DNA of 64,000 nucleotides, taken from Trissonchulus latispiculum (taxonomy: Eukaryota > Nematoda > Enoplea > Enoplida > Ironidae). The notes beneath the pieces were generated by a model that saw only the letters and a program-made list of their open reading frames with translations, had not been told where the DNA came from and did not search any database. The translations under genes and the position numbers were made by a program. The DNA lies in contig JASAND010027941.1 in NCBI GenBank assembly GCA_030248195.1, positions 1-64,000 on the forward strand, read 5' to 3'. This document shows positions 37,966-48,550 of the stretch, piece by piece (position 1 is the first letter of the stretch; each line of letters starts with the position of its first letter).

Positions 37966-38281
37966 TAATAAATAAAGAAACTTTCCCATAACAAAGGGTT
38001 GTCTTTTTTTTAAAAAAATGCGACAACCCAATAATAAGCACAGACCAATAACAAAGTGTTGCCCATTCCTTTGGAAAAGTGGGCAACACAATAATAATAA
38101 GCACAGACCAATAACAAAGTGTTGCCCATTCTTTTGGAAAAGTGGGCAACACAATAATAATAATAAGCACAGACCAATAACAAAGTGTTGCCCATTCCTT
38201 TGGAAAAGTGGGCAACACAATAATAAGCACAGACCAATAACAAAGTGTTGCCCATTCCTTTGGAAAAGTGGGCAACACAAT
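37966..38281 (+). repeat. Five hairpin-only units in a row
   Basis: One GGGTTGTC/GACAACCC unit is followed by four consecutive copies of the GTGTTGCCCATTC/TGGGCAACAC unit (GCACAGACCAATAACAAAGT start), separated only by AATAA, AATAATAA or AATAATAATAA. Spacer length differs between copies while the units hardly do. Confidence 0.9.
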
Positions 38282-39505
38282 AAATCCTACCGGCATCAAC
38301 GGGTTGTCGCAGCCATTTTCTTTTTATCAACGGGCGCAATTCAAAACGCGTCATTTGTTCCTCTTATATACGGCCAAAACTCAGTTTGGTACATTTTCAG
38401 TTCTTGGTTCTATTGCATTTTTTCCTACTCGTTGAGGGCTTTCAAAAGAGTACCATATCAACTAGTTTTGAGACAATTTTTTAAAATTGTGGTTTTCTGG
38501 GAATTACCGGATTTTTAGTTTTTCGGTTATAACTTTCGCTAGACGTATTTCCGGAAAATGTCGCAAGAAGGAAAGTTGTTCAGCTCGACGAGCTCTTTCA
38601 TTTGAGTACCATATCAACCACTTTTGAAGAAATTTTTCAAAATCCGGAATTTTCCGGGGCGAATATCTCGAAGTCCGTAAATTTTCCGAAAATTTCAATT
38701 CAAGTTTCGAAATCAGGGTGCTCGAATTACCCTATGACCAACGTTTGAGCAAAATCGGAGACAAAAAATTTTTAAGTCCAAAATCCGGGTTTTCGTGAAT
38801 TCCCGGATTTTCAGTTTTTCGGCTATAACTTTCGCTAGACGCATTTCCGGAAAATGTCGCAAGAAGGAAAGTTGTTCAGCTCGACGAGCTCTTTCATTTG
38901 AGTACCATATCAACCACTCTTGAAGAAATTTTTCAAAATCCGGAATTTTCCGGGTCCAATATCTCGAAATCCGTAAATTTTCCGGAAATTTCGATTTCAG
39001 TTTCGAAGTCAGCGTGGTCGAATTACCCTATGGCCAACTTTCAAGCAAAATCGGAGACAAAAAAATTTTGACCATTTTTTAGAATCGCCTTGGTCCCCCC
39101 TTACGATTTTAAAAATTCCGGGAGCCGCCATTCCCGGAATCCGGGAGATATCGGGTTGCCCCCACTTCCGGTACCACTTCATGCCACCCTACTACTATGG
39201 TGGGAATTTCAGCCCGATCGGTCCAGCCAATCTCGAGAAAAAGGGGGGGGACAAAGTGTTGACCGGAATAATAAATAAAGAAACTTAGCCATATCAAAGG
39301 GTTGTCTTTTTTTTAAAAAAAATGCGACAACCCAATAAATAATAATAAATAAATAACGGACATACCCAAGTTAAAGGGTTGCCTTTTTGTTGAAAAAGCG
39401 GCAACCCAACAAAGGGTTGTCTTTTTTTAAAAAAAAATGCGACAACCCAATAACGGACATACCCAAGTTAAAGGGTTGCCTTTTTGTGAAAAAGCGGCAA
39501 CCCAA
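38282..39505 (+). repeat. Last long unit and terminal hairpin cluster
   Basis: A 296-bp unit (38282-39265) is followed by four hairpin units alternating between the GACAACCC and GGCAACCC types. The array stops at CGGCAACCCAAAAAAGG near 39505. Confidence 0.87.
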
Positions 39506-39917
39506 AAAAGGTTAATGTTTTAGCTCGGGAGCAAAAAATAACTGTTTTTAAGCATTTTTCGGAAAAGTTTTCTTCCCCCCCCCGCCCCCAGAAATCCGTG
39601 CCCTCCAGACCAGGGGGGGTAGTCCCCCCCACAGAATTTTTTGCCTTGGGAAAAGCCAGTACTACGGATTAAAAATTCAATAGGACGGCTCAAATCGGTC
39701 CCGAGTGGATAAAGCGGGTCAAGTGGTTAACAAAATGGTCAAACAGCTTTTACGCCCTCCCAAGAAATTTTTTAGCTAATAAACTATGACACTTTTTGAA
39801 AGCAGGATTTTCTTTCAGCACAGACGTTAGCAATTTGTAATTTTGAAATCAAAATCTCGACACTTTCAAGCCCAGGCCAAGTCTTTAAAATCTTATTACT
39901 GTGATGGACAGACGTAC
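39506..39917. other. Intron edge, no gene
   Basis: Unique-looking DNA between array and exon with a poly-C/poly-G patch at 39565-39640. Confidence 0.5.
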
Positions 39918-40031
39918 CGTTTGAGATCTTTGCTGTTCACTGTTGTACAGAAATGTTCCAAACCGACAGCTGTACAGTTCGTCCAAAATTGTCATCAGAA
40001 ATTTGTTGTTAAATTCAAAGGCAATAGGAAA
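39918..40031 (-). CDS. MTMR2: Myotubularin exon: phosphatase domain
   Basis: Acceptor tttttttag, donor GTACGT, 38 codons in phase. [20 protein letters not shown] and [12 protein letters not shown] match the FEFNE.FL..ILDHLYSC.FGTFL..SE block of the family. Confidence 0.95.
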
Positions 40032-40225
40032 CTAAAAAAACAGCATAAACACAGCAATAATAAAGTAGTTTAGTACAACCGTATAAACACAATTAATTTT
40101 AAGCCCAAAATTTCAAATTCCAACAGAACCAAAAAACAATTCAGTACTCAGAGAGCTATAAAAATTTTAAAATTATGATATTTGTTGTTGCAGAATGTCG
40201 TATTTTTAAATAAAGTGCTTTTCAC

Positions 40226-40318
40226 CTGTTGCGTCAACTGCCAAACACAGTCAATAAATTGCAGGAAAACTGGAGATCTTTCAGCATCAGAATGTTTTTC
40301 TTCGCCGTGGCCAATTCT
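40226..40318 (-). CDS. MTMR2: Myotubularin exon: phosphatase domain
   Basis: Acceptor tttttcag, donor GTGAAA, 31 codons: RIGHGEEKHSDAERSPVFLQ then FIDCVWQLTQQ, among the most conserved stretches of MTM1/MTMR2. Confidence 0.96.
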
Positions 40319-41077
40319 CTGAAAAATGATCACTCAAAACGTTCAATAGAATAACCGTTTAACCGAAATGTGTTAATGGAGAAATTGGCTGTCATTAAAA
40401 AACTACTTACTGAACAATAACATAGTTTCATAAAATTAGCAAATGTTTCATCGTTTTTAAACTGTGATTAAGGAGCTCTCCCTATTATTTTACAACCAAA
40501 GATACGTGCCGACTACTGACGGTTTATTCAGGAGTCAGGACGAAACAAAGACCAGGGTATTTTTACAAGGGGGGGAGGAATGGACCTTGCCTCCCTCCCC
40601 GAAAATGCGTCCCCCCCCCCGAAATTGCCCCTTCCCGAGATTTTTGCTTCCCAACCCTCAGATATTTGCTAACAATAGCAAAATTTTCAAAAATTGACTC
40701 CGGCTTCGGCGGCTAAAATAGCTCACTTAAACTATCTTTGCCTCAAAAGAAAATGCGTACTTGCATTTTTATTGGAAATTTTAGCTTGAATAAAAAGGTG
40801 CTAAGTAACATGAGCTTGCTGTAACTTTTGCAATATGCATCTGATCTACGTAGATTCTTTTGCAAAAAAATTCTATAGGCTTTCTCATGCTGGTAGACAT
40901 CGTAACTCAAATTTGGCAAAAATGATACTTAGCACCCTTTGCATCTGGGCCGACCATATGCTAAATCAGGAGGCACAACAGTAAAATACACAAATATAAA
41001 CAAAAACAGTCAAAAAGTGCTAAGCAATAACTGAACAAAACACACATAATTACTGAATTCCCTACGTACGTACGTAC

Positions 41078-41185
41078 ATGCGCAAATTTGTGTCCAAAAC
41101 TAATCCACTCTTTTTCGACGAGAACTTCGAAGCCCTGAATGGTTCGATAATAGCCGTCCATCATAATCATTGAGAGGGATGTTAT
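41078..41185 (-). CDS. MTMR2: Myotubularin exon: phosphatase domain
   Basis: Acceptor acttctag, 36 codons: [20 protein letters not shown] then [14 protein letters not shown]. The donor GTACGT is the first repeat of a (GTAC)n-like tract. Confidence 0.96.
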
Positions 41186-41682
41186 CTAGAAGTACAAAAA
41201 AATTCAGCATAAGAATAGGGTTGGCTCAGCGGTGGGTTTAGGTGAAACTATACATCAAGAAGTCGAAGTCTAACGTTTTCAATGTGCTGATAACCCCACA
41301 CAAAGTATTCATACGTAACTGCTACAGTAATTACGTAGAAGTCATGGAAGCCGCAACGACAGTCAGTGTTGGGATTTGGAAGGCATAAGGGGTGTTTATC
41401 TTTGGACAGACAAAGCTTCTTTTAAAACCGATTTAGGAGCTGTCCCAGCCTAAGATGACTGGCTACATATAGATACTTCTTGGTGGCTACTCATTATATT
41501 CTAATGATAGGAGGGGGGATATTTTTCAAACATAGCTGCTCATATCAAGAGACGTGGTGAAAAGAACCAAACAGAGACCTGAGCATCAAATCGATGTGAA
41601 TATCCAACCATCATAAAAAATCTGAAAAATAAAATTTTCACTCTCAAAAAGTTCGCTTGAAAAATTGTTGATCACCACAAAC

Positions 41683-41781
41683 CTGAGCCGTTCTGTCCCA
41701 ACCATCGCTGCAATGTACCAAAACTGAAGTCTTCTGAGTCTCTATACGCTCTACCACACGAACGGCACCATACAGGACTAG
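41683..41781 (-). CDS. MTMR2: Myotubularin exon: catalytic P-loop
   Basis: Acceptor tttatag, donor GTTTGT, 33 codons. It reads [20 protein letters not shown] and RTAQ: the CX5R phosphatase loop HCSDGWDR with nucleophilic Cys, Arg and the myotubularin-specific Asp residues intact, so the enzyme should be active rather than a pseudophosphatase. Confidence 0.97.
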
Positions 41782-42158
41782 CTATAAATAATAAAAATTC
41801 ATAAAAACAAATACAAAACTGTTACTAAATAAAGCATCAAAAACAGAACCTAAGTCAGACAAAGTTACGAATATAATTACATATTATATTGGACAAAATT
41901 AAAACATCTTTGATGCCAGCTACAAAATTCTCTTTCAAACTCTCTGCTACAAATACTGAAAAACAATTCTCTACACAGAGAGTAAATGCATATCAAGTGA
42001 TGCTTATATCGTGTTCAGCTGATTTAGTTTCCAGGCAAACCATATCCAATTTAACTGCATACAGCTGAAGCCTTCTATACATAGAAACTGAGCGCTAAAT
42101 CGATACTTTTCTGTCAGTTTATAATTATGGAAGGAAGCTACACCACTTTCCCCCTCAC

Positions 42159-42252
42159 TTTTATGTGCTCCAGCCATCCAGTTTCACCCAAAGCTGTCAG
42201 CCAATTCTTTTCATCAATTCTGGGAAAGCAGATATCTCTCAGCTTACGTAGA
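42159..42252 (-). CDS. MTMR2: Myotubularin exon: phosphatase domain
   Basis: Acceptor ctgtttcag, donor GTGAGG. Completes a split Ser codon then reads LRKLRDICFPRIDEKNWLTA and LGETGWLEHIK, matching SLRKL...PNIEE.HWL..LE.T.WLEHIK. Confidence 0.95.
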
Positions 42253-42726
42253 CTGAAACAGAGAAAATCTTCAAGTTAGAATTTCTCCGTTTTTTAAAAA
42301 CTTAATCACAAACACCCAATTAGTTAAACAGTATTAAATCCAAACTTCAAACTCTGAAACAACCTCTTGTAAACAATGCAGATTTTCTGACCGCAATAAT
42401 GTCGAGATAGCCTGCTCTCACTTCTCAGTCAAGAGCAAAAATAGCAAGGACATATACTTCTCTCTCAATACAATTTGCAGCGCTTAAAATCTCGTGCATT
42501 CGTTTCTAATCCAGCATATAGTTCGAATTGAATTGACTTCTTAAAATGCACACTTCAAAATATTTAAAGCCACTTACAATACATAGAGAACGTTTGCCTT
42601 TAAAAAGCCTCAAGTACTTTGTAATTCTGCAGGAGACAGGATATGTGCGTCAATAGATTTTAACTAGTTGTGCGTCAATAGATTTTAACTAGTTTTTTCA
42701 GCTAACACTATATAGCATATATATAC

Positions 42727-42818
42727 CTTTCTCTCATAACATGTATATTCTGTATATCCAGAAATACCAGCTCAGCTGAGGGATAAGCCTCCTCTGATTC
42801 ATAACCTCCGCCTTTTGC
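42727..42818 (-). CDS. MTMR2: Myotubularin exon: phosphatase domain
   Basis: Acceptor tttttgcag, donor [26 protein letters not shown] then [10 protein letters not shown] plus two bases, matching the KGGGYE....[16 protein letters not shown] block. Confidence 0.96.
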
Positions 42819-43861
42819 CTGCAAAAATAAACAGAATCACAAAATACACTCCACATATTCAAGTTTTCAAGCACTTACCTACTTCAACCAACACGGATTT
42901 ATTCAGTCCAAAAAGCTACCAGAAAAACTAGCCTCTCAACATGTTTTTAAAACAATTTCAAGCCAAATCAAGCACTTAAACTATGAATATGTTCTCTGCT
43001 TAACAGTCATTTTAATTCCATAGGTACTATTCAAATTCATATTCCAAACTTGTCCTTACAAATTCATTCATCACAATTATGGCTGGAAGGGTTAAAACAG
43101 GCCAGACATAATAATTGCTCATGTGCGCCCGATTATAGCCGAATGTCTGCATTCAAGGAATTTATTTAAAACTATAGTGAATTGATAAGCAATAACAGTA
43201 ATTTTTTATCAACCCATCAAATGATAAATGCTATTTCTGATGATCTTCCAAAATCACATATTCACCAGCTTAATCATCCGAATTAAGAATCAACCCCACC
43301 CAGTCTTTGTTTTGCCCTTTTTAGGAGTAAGAAACTGAATCCGATATTAAATACGGCAACAGACCGACAACTAACAGAAGTAATGTGGCTTCTACAAACT
43401 TGCACACTTTACCAAATCCTGGTTAAAATTTTGAGCTTCACTAAACTAATCTCATTATTTCTGATCCAAATCTGAACAGAATAATTCTATCAGAATCACA
43501 GTTGAAAATCTTTATCTTTAGTCCATTCATCTGCTATAAAACGTATTACGTATATGCTTGTATCATTTTCTTTAATAACTAATAAGGCATATATATAATA
43601 AGGTAATTAATTTCATATATCTTTGTAATCAAGTTATTTACCATTTTCATTTTCGTAAATTTACTCTGCACGTCAACACTACCTGCGTAAAGACATTAAT
43701 TTGACACTAGCTTCTAGCAATATGCTGAGAAGCAATTGACAACCGTTACAGTTCACATAATATATGAGGGGGGGGTCGAAAAATCCTAATGACTTTTATA
43801 TATTGTTTTTCCACTTCCATTTCTAGTAAGCTCTAACATTTTTCAAATCACTTCAGACAAG

Positions 43862-44163
43862 AGAAGCACCGAGCGCACCACTATCGGGTCCTGGAATTGA
43901 AGATTTGGACGGAACCAAAAAATTTTAAGAAATCTAAAAATTCATTTTAAGCTAAATTTTTCGTGCTGTATATATAGAGGCCTAACTCCGGTGGTCAGGC
44001 CTCGGCCCCGACCCTGAGCGGGACTTGCAATCTTTTACACTTTTTGACCAAACTTTTAGAATATTCAAAGTCAAAATAAGAATTTTGGAAAATTTTCAAT
44101 TTGGGCACCCGATTTTCAGGCCCCGACCCCGGCAACGGTAGTGGTGGAACCGGTGCATCTCTA
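43862..44163. mobile_element. Decayed relative of the neighbouring MITE
   Basis: GC-rich blocks (GGCCTCGGCCCCGACCC, GGCCCCGACCCCGGC) and a right end GGTGCATCTCTA resemble the element at 44225-44531. The left end is unclear and no duplication is visible. Confidence 0.4.
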
Positions 44164-44224
44164 CTCGTTATATTGTTGTTGTTCCTGTTCTAATCAGTGG
44201 GAAAACTAAGAAAAAGGTTTTATA

Positions 44225-44531
44225 TAGAGATGCACCGGGGCCGGGGCCGGGGCCTGGAAATTGGGGGTATAAATTGAAAATTTTCAAAACTTTTCATGAA
44301 AATTCAAATTTCGCAATAATTTCTACTATACTAATGTTTCTAACGTTGTTTTCATTCAAATAGGTGGGAAAACAAACGATTTATAACACTTTTTAACTTT
44401 CGAAATTTCAAAATTTTGCTCAAAAAATGTCAAAAATAACAAAATTTTGTTAATATTCGGCACCGGTCGGGACCGGGGCCTGACTACCGGAGCCGGGGCC
44501 GGGGCTGGGGCCAGGCCCCGGTGCATCCCTA
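44225..44531. mobile_element. hAT-type MITE with perfect 8-bp target duplication
   Basis: Ends TAGAGATGCACCGGGGCC and, inverted, TAGGGATGCACCGGGGCC. Perfect duplication GTTTTATA at 44217-44224 and 44532-44539. 307 bp, no coding capacity, interior AT-rich with GGGGCCGG repeats. Confidence 0.85.
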
Positions 44532-46094
44532 GTTTTATACTAACAATTTTACGGATTTTTTACTTCCAAAATAACAAAATTCGAGGTAAACATTTATACA
44601 CAATGCTTTACTAAACTTTGACCCAATCCAGGGACTGGGTCTGTAGGCCAGACCCAGTAAATCTCAACTTCAGACATATAAATTTTTAAAGGTCCGAGTT
44701 ATATATATATAAAGCAATGAGCAATTATATAGCTAAAATACTCCTGAAAACTGCACCAAAACGCTGGGAAATTTCTGTGCTTAAATCATTCAGAAGTAAT
44801 ACAGTGAATAGAAAACACCATTACAGCTCAGGAAACTGTTGCACAAATTCAATGCAATGGAGGTTTACCTCTATGAGGAGCGTTATCATCGTGACCTTTT
44901 ACACAGCAAAAAAGCAGTAAAATTAGAATCTAATAACAAGTACGTAACCAAAACATTACTCAACTCTCAATGAAATCAATAAACTAAAATAATAATATGG
45001 TGAAGTACATAACATAACAAACCGATATGTGGTTAGGTTACATCTTTAAACGCATTCTTAGCTTTGAGTAAGATCTGCAGAACAAGAGATGCAGAAATAT
45101 TGCAAAATTTTTCTATTCCTCCAATTCCCATATTTTAACTTCCCATAGAGGAACAACAGTAACCGAATCTTTGCACTTAAAGTTGTATCTAAGAACTTAA
45201 AGTATTTAGGGTGTATCTAAGGTTGCAAAAGACGACTCTGAATTTCGGAAATCAGCGTTTTGCTTTCCATTTTTATTTATATATAGAATTTCTTCAGTTC
45301 TTTTCAATTCTCTCTCACAAAGCCTGGTCTGAAAAACCGCACAAAGACAGGTTTACTACTTCCGAGCAAACTCATTAAATCTATCGTTTTTTTCAAACAG
45401 CCCTAAAATTCATTCGTGCAATCTTTCATTCATTCATTTCATACACTCAATCCAGTTTCCACTAGCACAGGTCTAGATCGCTCCAATTTGCGTAACCTCA
45501 TTTTATGTAATGCCAAAACGGATGATTTATCAGTTACTACATAGCTTACACTGCTAATAACACAAACGTCGGCCCTTTTTTTATTATTTGCATTCACAAG
45601 CAGTCGGGGGCGGACAAAAACAAGCCTTTCCGCATGACAGTATATATAGTCACACTTTTCTACAATGTCACACTGAAAATTTAGATCACAGTATAAAGGT
45701 CTACTATATATATGAGTTTTTTTAAACAATTTTTAAACATTGTTCTTCTTACTTCATATAGGTGTACAGTAAAAATGTCTCATGACTATCTTTCTACATA
45801 TATTATATAAAACCGTTATAAATTAAAACCTTACGTACTTCAACCATACATATGTAAGCTTTAGTTCAACTTTCCTTGATACGTACTATACACACGGTTG
45901 GGGTCTTTCCCAGAATACCCCCAACCCTAAAATCCTTAAAACATGACCAAATGAGCTAAAATTCAGTTTAGGTATGTTTTCGACCACGCTGAGTTCAAAT
46001 ATCGCAGTTTTTCGATTTGGCGAAATTTTATTTTTTCGATTCGCAAGGGAGACTAATGGGAACCGAAAATTTTCTGTCTTCAATTTTAATGAAA

Positions 46095-46995
46095 AGCTGC
46101 ATACAGGGGTTCTCTGGGGCGCTGGGCACGAATCTGAAATCAGTTTTTCGATTCAGCTTTCCGTTAGTCTGGGCTTATTCTATGGATTTTTTCTTGGGGG
46201 GGGGGGGCTCTAGGGGGGGGGGGCCCTCGGGGGGCGAGTTATTTTGGGGGGGGCGAAAATTTTTCAAAATTTTTCTAAAAACATGCTAAAAATCGCACTA
46301 TTTTTATAGCGATCGCCAAAAATAAGCGAATTTAGTGCTTAAATAGGCAAAAATCGACTAAAAATCTCCGGCGAAGCCGGAAAATTTTTGAAAATTTGGC
46401 CTTCTGAGCGATTTTTTCAGGGCAAAAGTTGGTACCAAAAGGGCGGAAAGCTTCTTCTTCTTCGTCTTCGGCAATCGATCCATTGATCATACATCCGGGC
46501 ATCATAGATGTCCGGTTTGTCGTAGGAACTCCACAGTCTCCGTTTCTCTCCCTAATACTCTTGACAAAGTATGAGGGGAGACTCCAAAAATTCTTCTTCG
46601 TTCAGCATCCCATGCTGGGCATGACAGGAACAAGTGGTGCACCGTTTCAGGTTCCATCCCGCAATTTGGGCATAAAGCTGATGGCACCTTACCGATCCGA
46701 TAGAGATATTCTGCCAGAACCGGTGAGTGACGCGTCCGAATTTGTGACAGGACGACCTCTTCCCTTCGAGTAAAGTCCCTTCTAGCCGTTAACTGTCGAG
46801 GTTTCCCTTCAGTGACATCATAGTAGAAGTCTCTTTTCCTGCTACCGTGCCAGGATTCCATTATCTTCCGTCGTATTGCTTTCTTCTCCGTGCCATAATC
46901 CACTGGCAGGCCTGCTTGGCACGCGGAAAGCTGAATCGAAAAACTGAGTTCAGATTCGTGCTCAGCGCCCCAGAAAACGCCTATATGCATGAATT
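46095..46995. mobile_element. Composite flanked by ~70-bp inverted repeats
   Basis: The left arm (about 46095-46172) and the right arm (about 46919-46995, inverted) share TCTGGGGCGCTG, GCACGAATCTGAA and CAGTTTTTCGATTCAGCTTT. Between them lie a poly-G repeat (46190-46440) and a LINE 3' fragment. It may be a DNA element that captured other repeats or an inverted duplication. Confidence 0.55.
46441..46915 (-). pseudogene. LINE ORF2 C-terminus (zinc-finger tail) with (GAA)n end
   Basis: The minus-strand frame reads TARRDFTRREEVVLSQIRTR, HSPVLAEYLYRIG and the C-terminal zinc-binding motif CPNCGMEPETVHHLFLSC, then VEFLRQTGHL and stop. After the stop come a short tail and GAAGAAGAAGAA. This is the 3' end of a 5'-truncated non-LTR element, possibly the same family as the copy at 1-3110, whose own 3' end is not visible. 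Confidence 0.85.
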
Positions 46996-47104
46996 TTGGG
47001 GGTGGGGGTAATCTGGAAAAGACTCCACAGTTGGTATGTTTCAGTTACTACGATTCGTCTTTTTTGTCAACACTATCCAATTTATGAATCATCCTACTTG
47101 TACA

Positions 47105-47384
47105 CAAGGCAGCACCCGGGGGGGGGGTTCAAGGGGTCTAGACCCCCCCTTTTGGGATGACAAAATGGAAAATTTTTTATATTTTTACGCCAAAAACTGC
47201 TATTTATAAAAAATTTTTGCGCCTTCGGCGCGAACATTTCCTTTTTGAAAGAAATAAACGTCCAATGTACTGTTTTTTTGGCAAAAATGCAAAAATTCTA
47301 CAACTTCTGGGGAGCTCCGCCCCCCAGACCCCCCTTGCGTTTGACCTTGGACCCCCCCTTTTCAAAATCCTGGGAGTGGGCCTG
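47105..47384. mobile_element. hAT-type MITE-like element with 8-bp target duplication
   Basis: Perfect 8-bp flanking duplication CTTGTACA at 47097-47104 and 47385-47392. Ends CAAGGCAGCACCCGGG and, inverted, CAGGCCCACTCCCAGG are imperfect TIRs. The interior carries poly-G/poly-C tracts, a GCGCCTTCGGCGC hairpin (47219-47231) and a CTCCGCCCCCCAGACC block seen again at 59905. Confidence 0.75.
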
Positions 47385-48229
47385 CTTGTACAGTATTGCA
47401 TATGGCTAAGGCTTCTGTAAAGTTTGCGCGGAGGAACTGACTTAATGACTCTTTCTACACTTGATCAATCCTGAAGTAGGACCCAACTAGGCAAGTTGAG
47501 TTGTTGAAGACTGTCTTCTTAATGACCTTTGCATTTCTCTCCCCATAAATTTTCTATCTCTAACATTAGGAGTTCATCAAATTAACAAGCCACGAAAAGG
47601 TATATATTATCTTCAACATTCGAATTGCTTAATTACATGAAACTATCACTTACTGAAGTTTCCTTCAATTCCAAGCTAGCTTCGAATTCTACTGAAACTA
47701 CTTCTAACTGAAACTGTTAATTGCTTTTTCTTTTATCTACTCATTCCATTTAGGCAAACATGTACAACAAACATATCACGAGTTGACTAAAAGTAGATCC
47801 TTTTCCTTTTTCAATACAACAAACAATATCACGAGTTGTCTTGTCTAGTCTACAAGTTGACATTCCACTAAACACTTCATTAAAATTAGATAAAATTGTC
47901 AATCGAAAGAGGGACACTTAAATGTATAAAACTTATACAAATTATTTAAATCAATTGAAAACTAGTTACATCCACATTGCCGAAATTTTGCCCTGAATCT
48001 TTGAACTGTTCTTTGCGTACATAAATCCGTTTTTTACTGTACAAACAAACCTCCGCGCTCGAACAATGAAAGCGACATAATGCGGTTTTAGTACAGGTTT
48101 GCAAGTTCGCAGAACATGTTACAATATTTCTTGCATCACAACGCTGTGTGCACTTGCACTACATAACAGTTTACAGCACTATCTTGTTCAAACCGGCTCT
48201 TTACAACGCTTTCTAATTCTGGCTTATTT

Positions 48230-48440
48230 TACTTGGGGGGGCATGATCTCTCCCCCCGTAAGTTCCGGCCTCCACCCATAACCCAAAGAATTGTCAAATT
48301 CTTTTTTACCGTAAATTTTCAAAACTTTTAAACAAAATTTCGCTATATTAGCTTAAAAACACCAAAACTAGTAATTTTTTAGAGATTTTGGCAGTTTTTA
48401 CACAAAAACGTACACATTTTAAAATATGCCCCCCCCCACT
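48230..48440. repeat. Poly-G/C-flanked AT-rich repeat
   Basis: A G-run and C-run bound an AT-rich core containing GGCAGTTTTTACACAAAAAC, also found at 50965. It belongs to the dispersed poly-G/C family. Confidence 0.6.
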
Positions 48441-48460
48441 GACTGCTTGGTTTTTCATAG

Positions 48461-48550
48461 ATGGCCGGAAGGCCGAGTGGTCTGGTATCTCGCTCTTGAC
48501 GCTCTTATCGCGCTAACCTGACAGTCGGCCGTTCGAATCTCAGCTGCTAC
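48461..48550 (+). repeat. tRNA-derived SINE-like sequence (Ser/Leu-like)
   Basis: D-arm GGCCGAGTGGTCTGG, a long variable region and box B CCGTTCGAATCTC, ending GCTGCTAC. The long variable arm suggests a class II tRNA source. The acceptor stem does not pair at the 5' end, so it is unlikely to be a functional tRNA. Confidence 0.6.

Larger units (their letters stand above)
9313..39505 (+). repeat. 30-kb cassette-like repeat array inside the myotubularin intron
   Basis: About 32 long units lie head to tail with one consistent orientation (plus). A unit starts with a short head ending in GGGTTGCCGC, GGGTTGTCGC or GTGTTGCCCA, continues with a core of tandem repeats, and ends in a tail sharing AATCTCGAGA, a run of 7-10 G and GACA, followed by (TAA)n or (TAAA)n. 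Core types are 296-bp monomers (most units), about 160-bp repeats (five units) and 335-bp repeats (one unit). Short hairpin-only units of about 55 bp sit between long ones. The array ends abruptly at both sides, 413 bp from the next upstream exon and 1.6 kb from the next downstream one. I see no coding gene in it. The structure suggests non-autonomous, satellite-carrying elements amplified in tandem. Confidence 0.93.
7730..39917 (-). other. Myotubularin giant intron, 32.2 kb, filled by repeat array
   Basis: Bounded by donor GTACGTC after 39918 and acceptor ttatag before 7729. It contains a hAT-type MITE (8363-8738), a poly-G repeat near 9.13-9.25 kb and the 9.3-39.5 kb cassette array. No exon is missing across it: codons on both sides are consecutive in the family alignment (SEQQRSQT, then KVRESSQSLW). 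Confidence 0.9.

Noticed and set aside
13271..38281. Array of hairpin units as a CRISPR or integron attC array
   Set aside because: Spacers are only TAA or TAAA microsatellite, no cas or integrase genes exist, and the GTTGCCC/GGGCAAC arms do not fit the attC consensus. The host is a eukaryote.
38018..38518. 166-codon plus-strand frame through the hairpin cluster
   Set aside because: It is a translation of four tandem hairpin units (NNKHRPITKCCPF repeated) and has no independent coding evidence.
45439..45729. 96-codon minus-strand open frame
   Set aside because: No recognisable domain, no splice context and AT-rich codon use unlike the verified exons.
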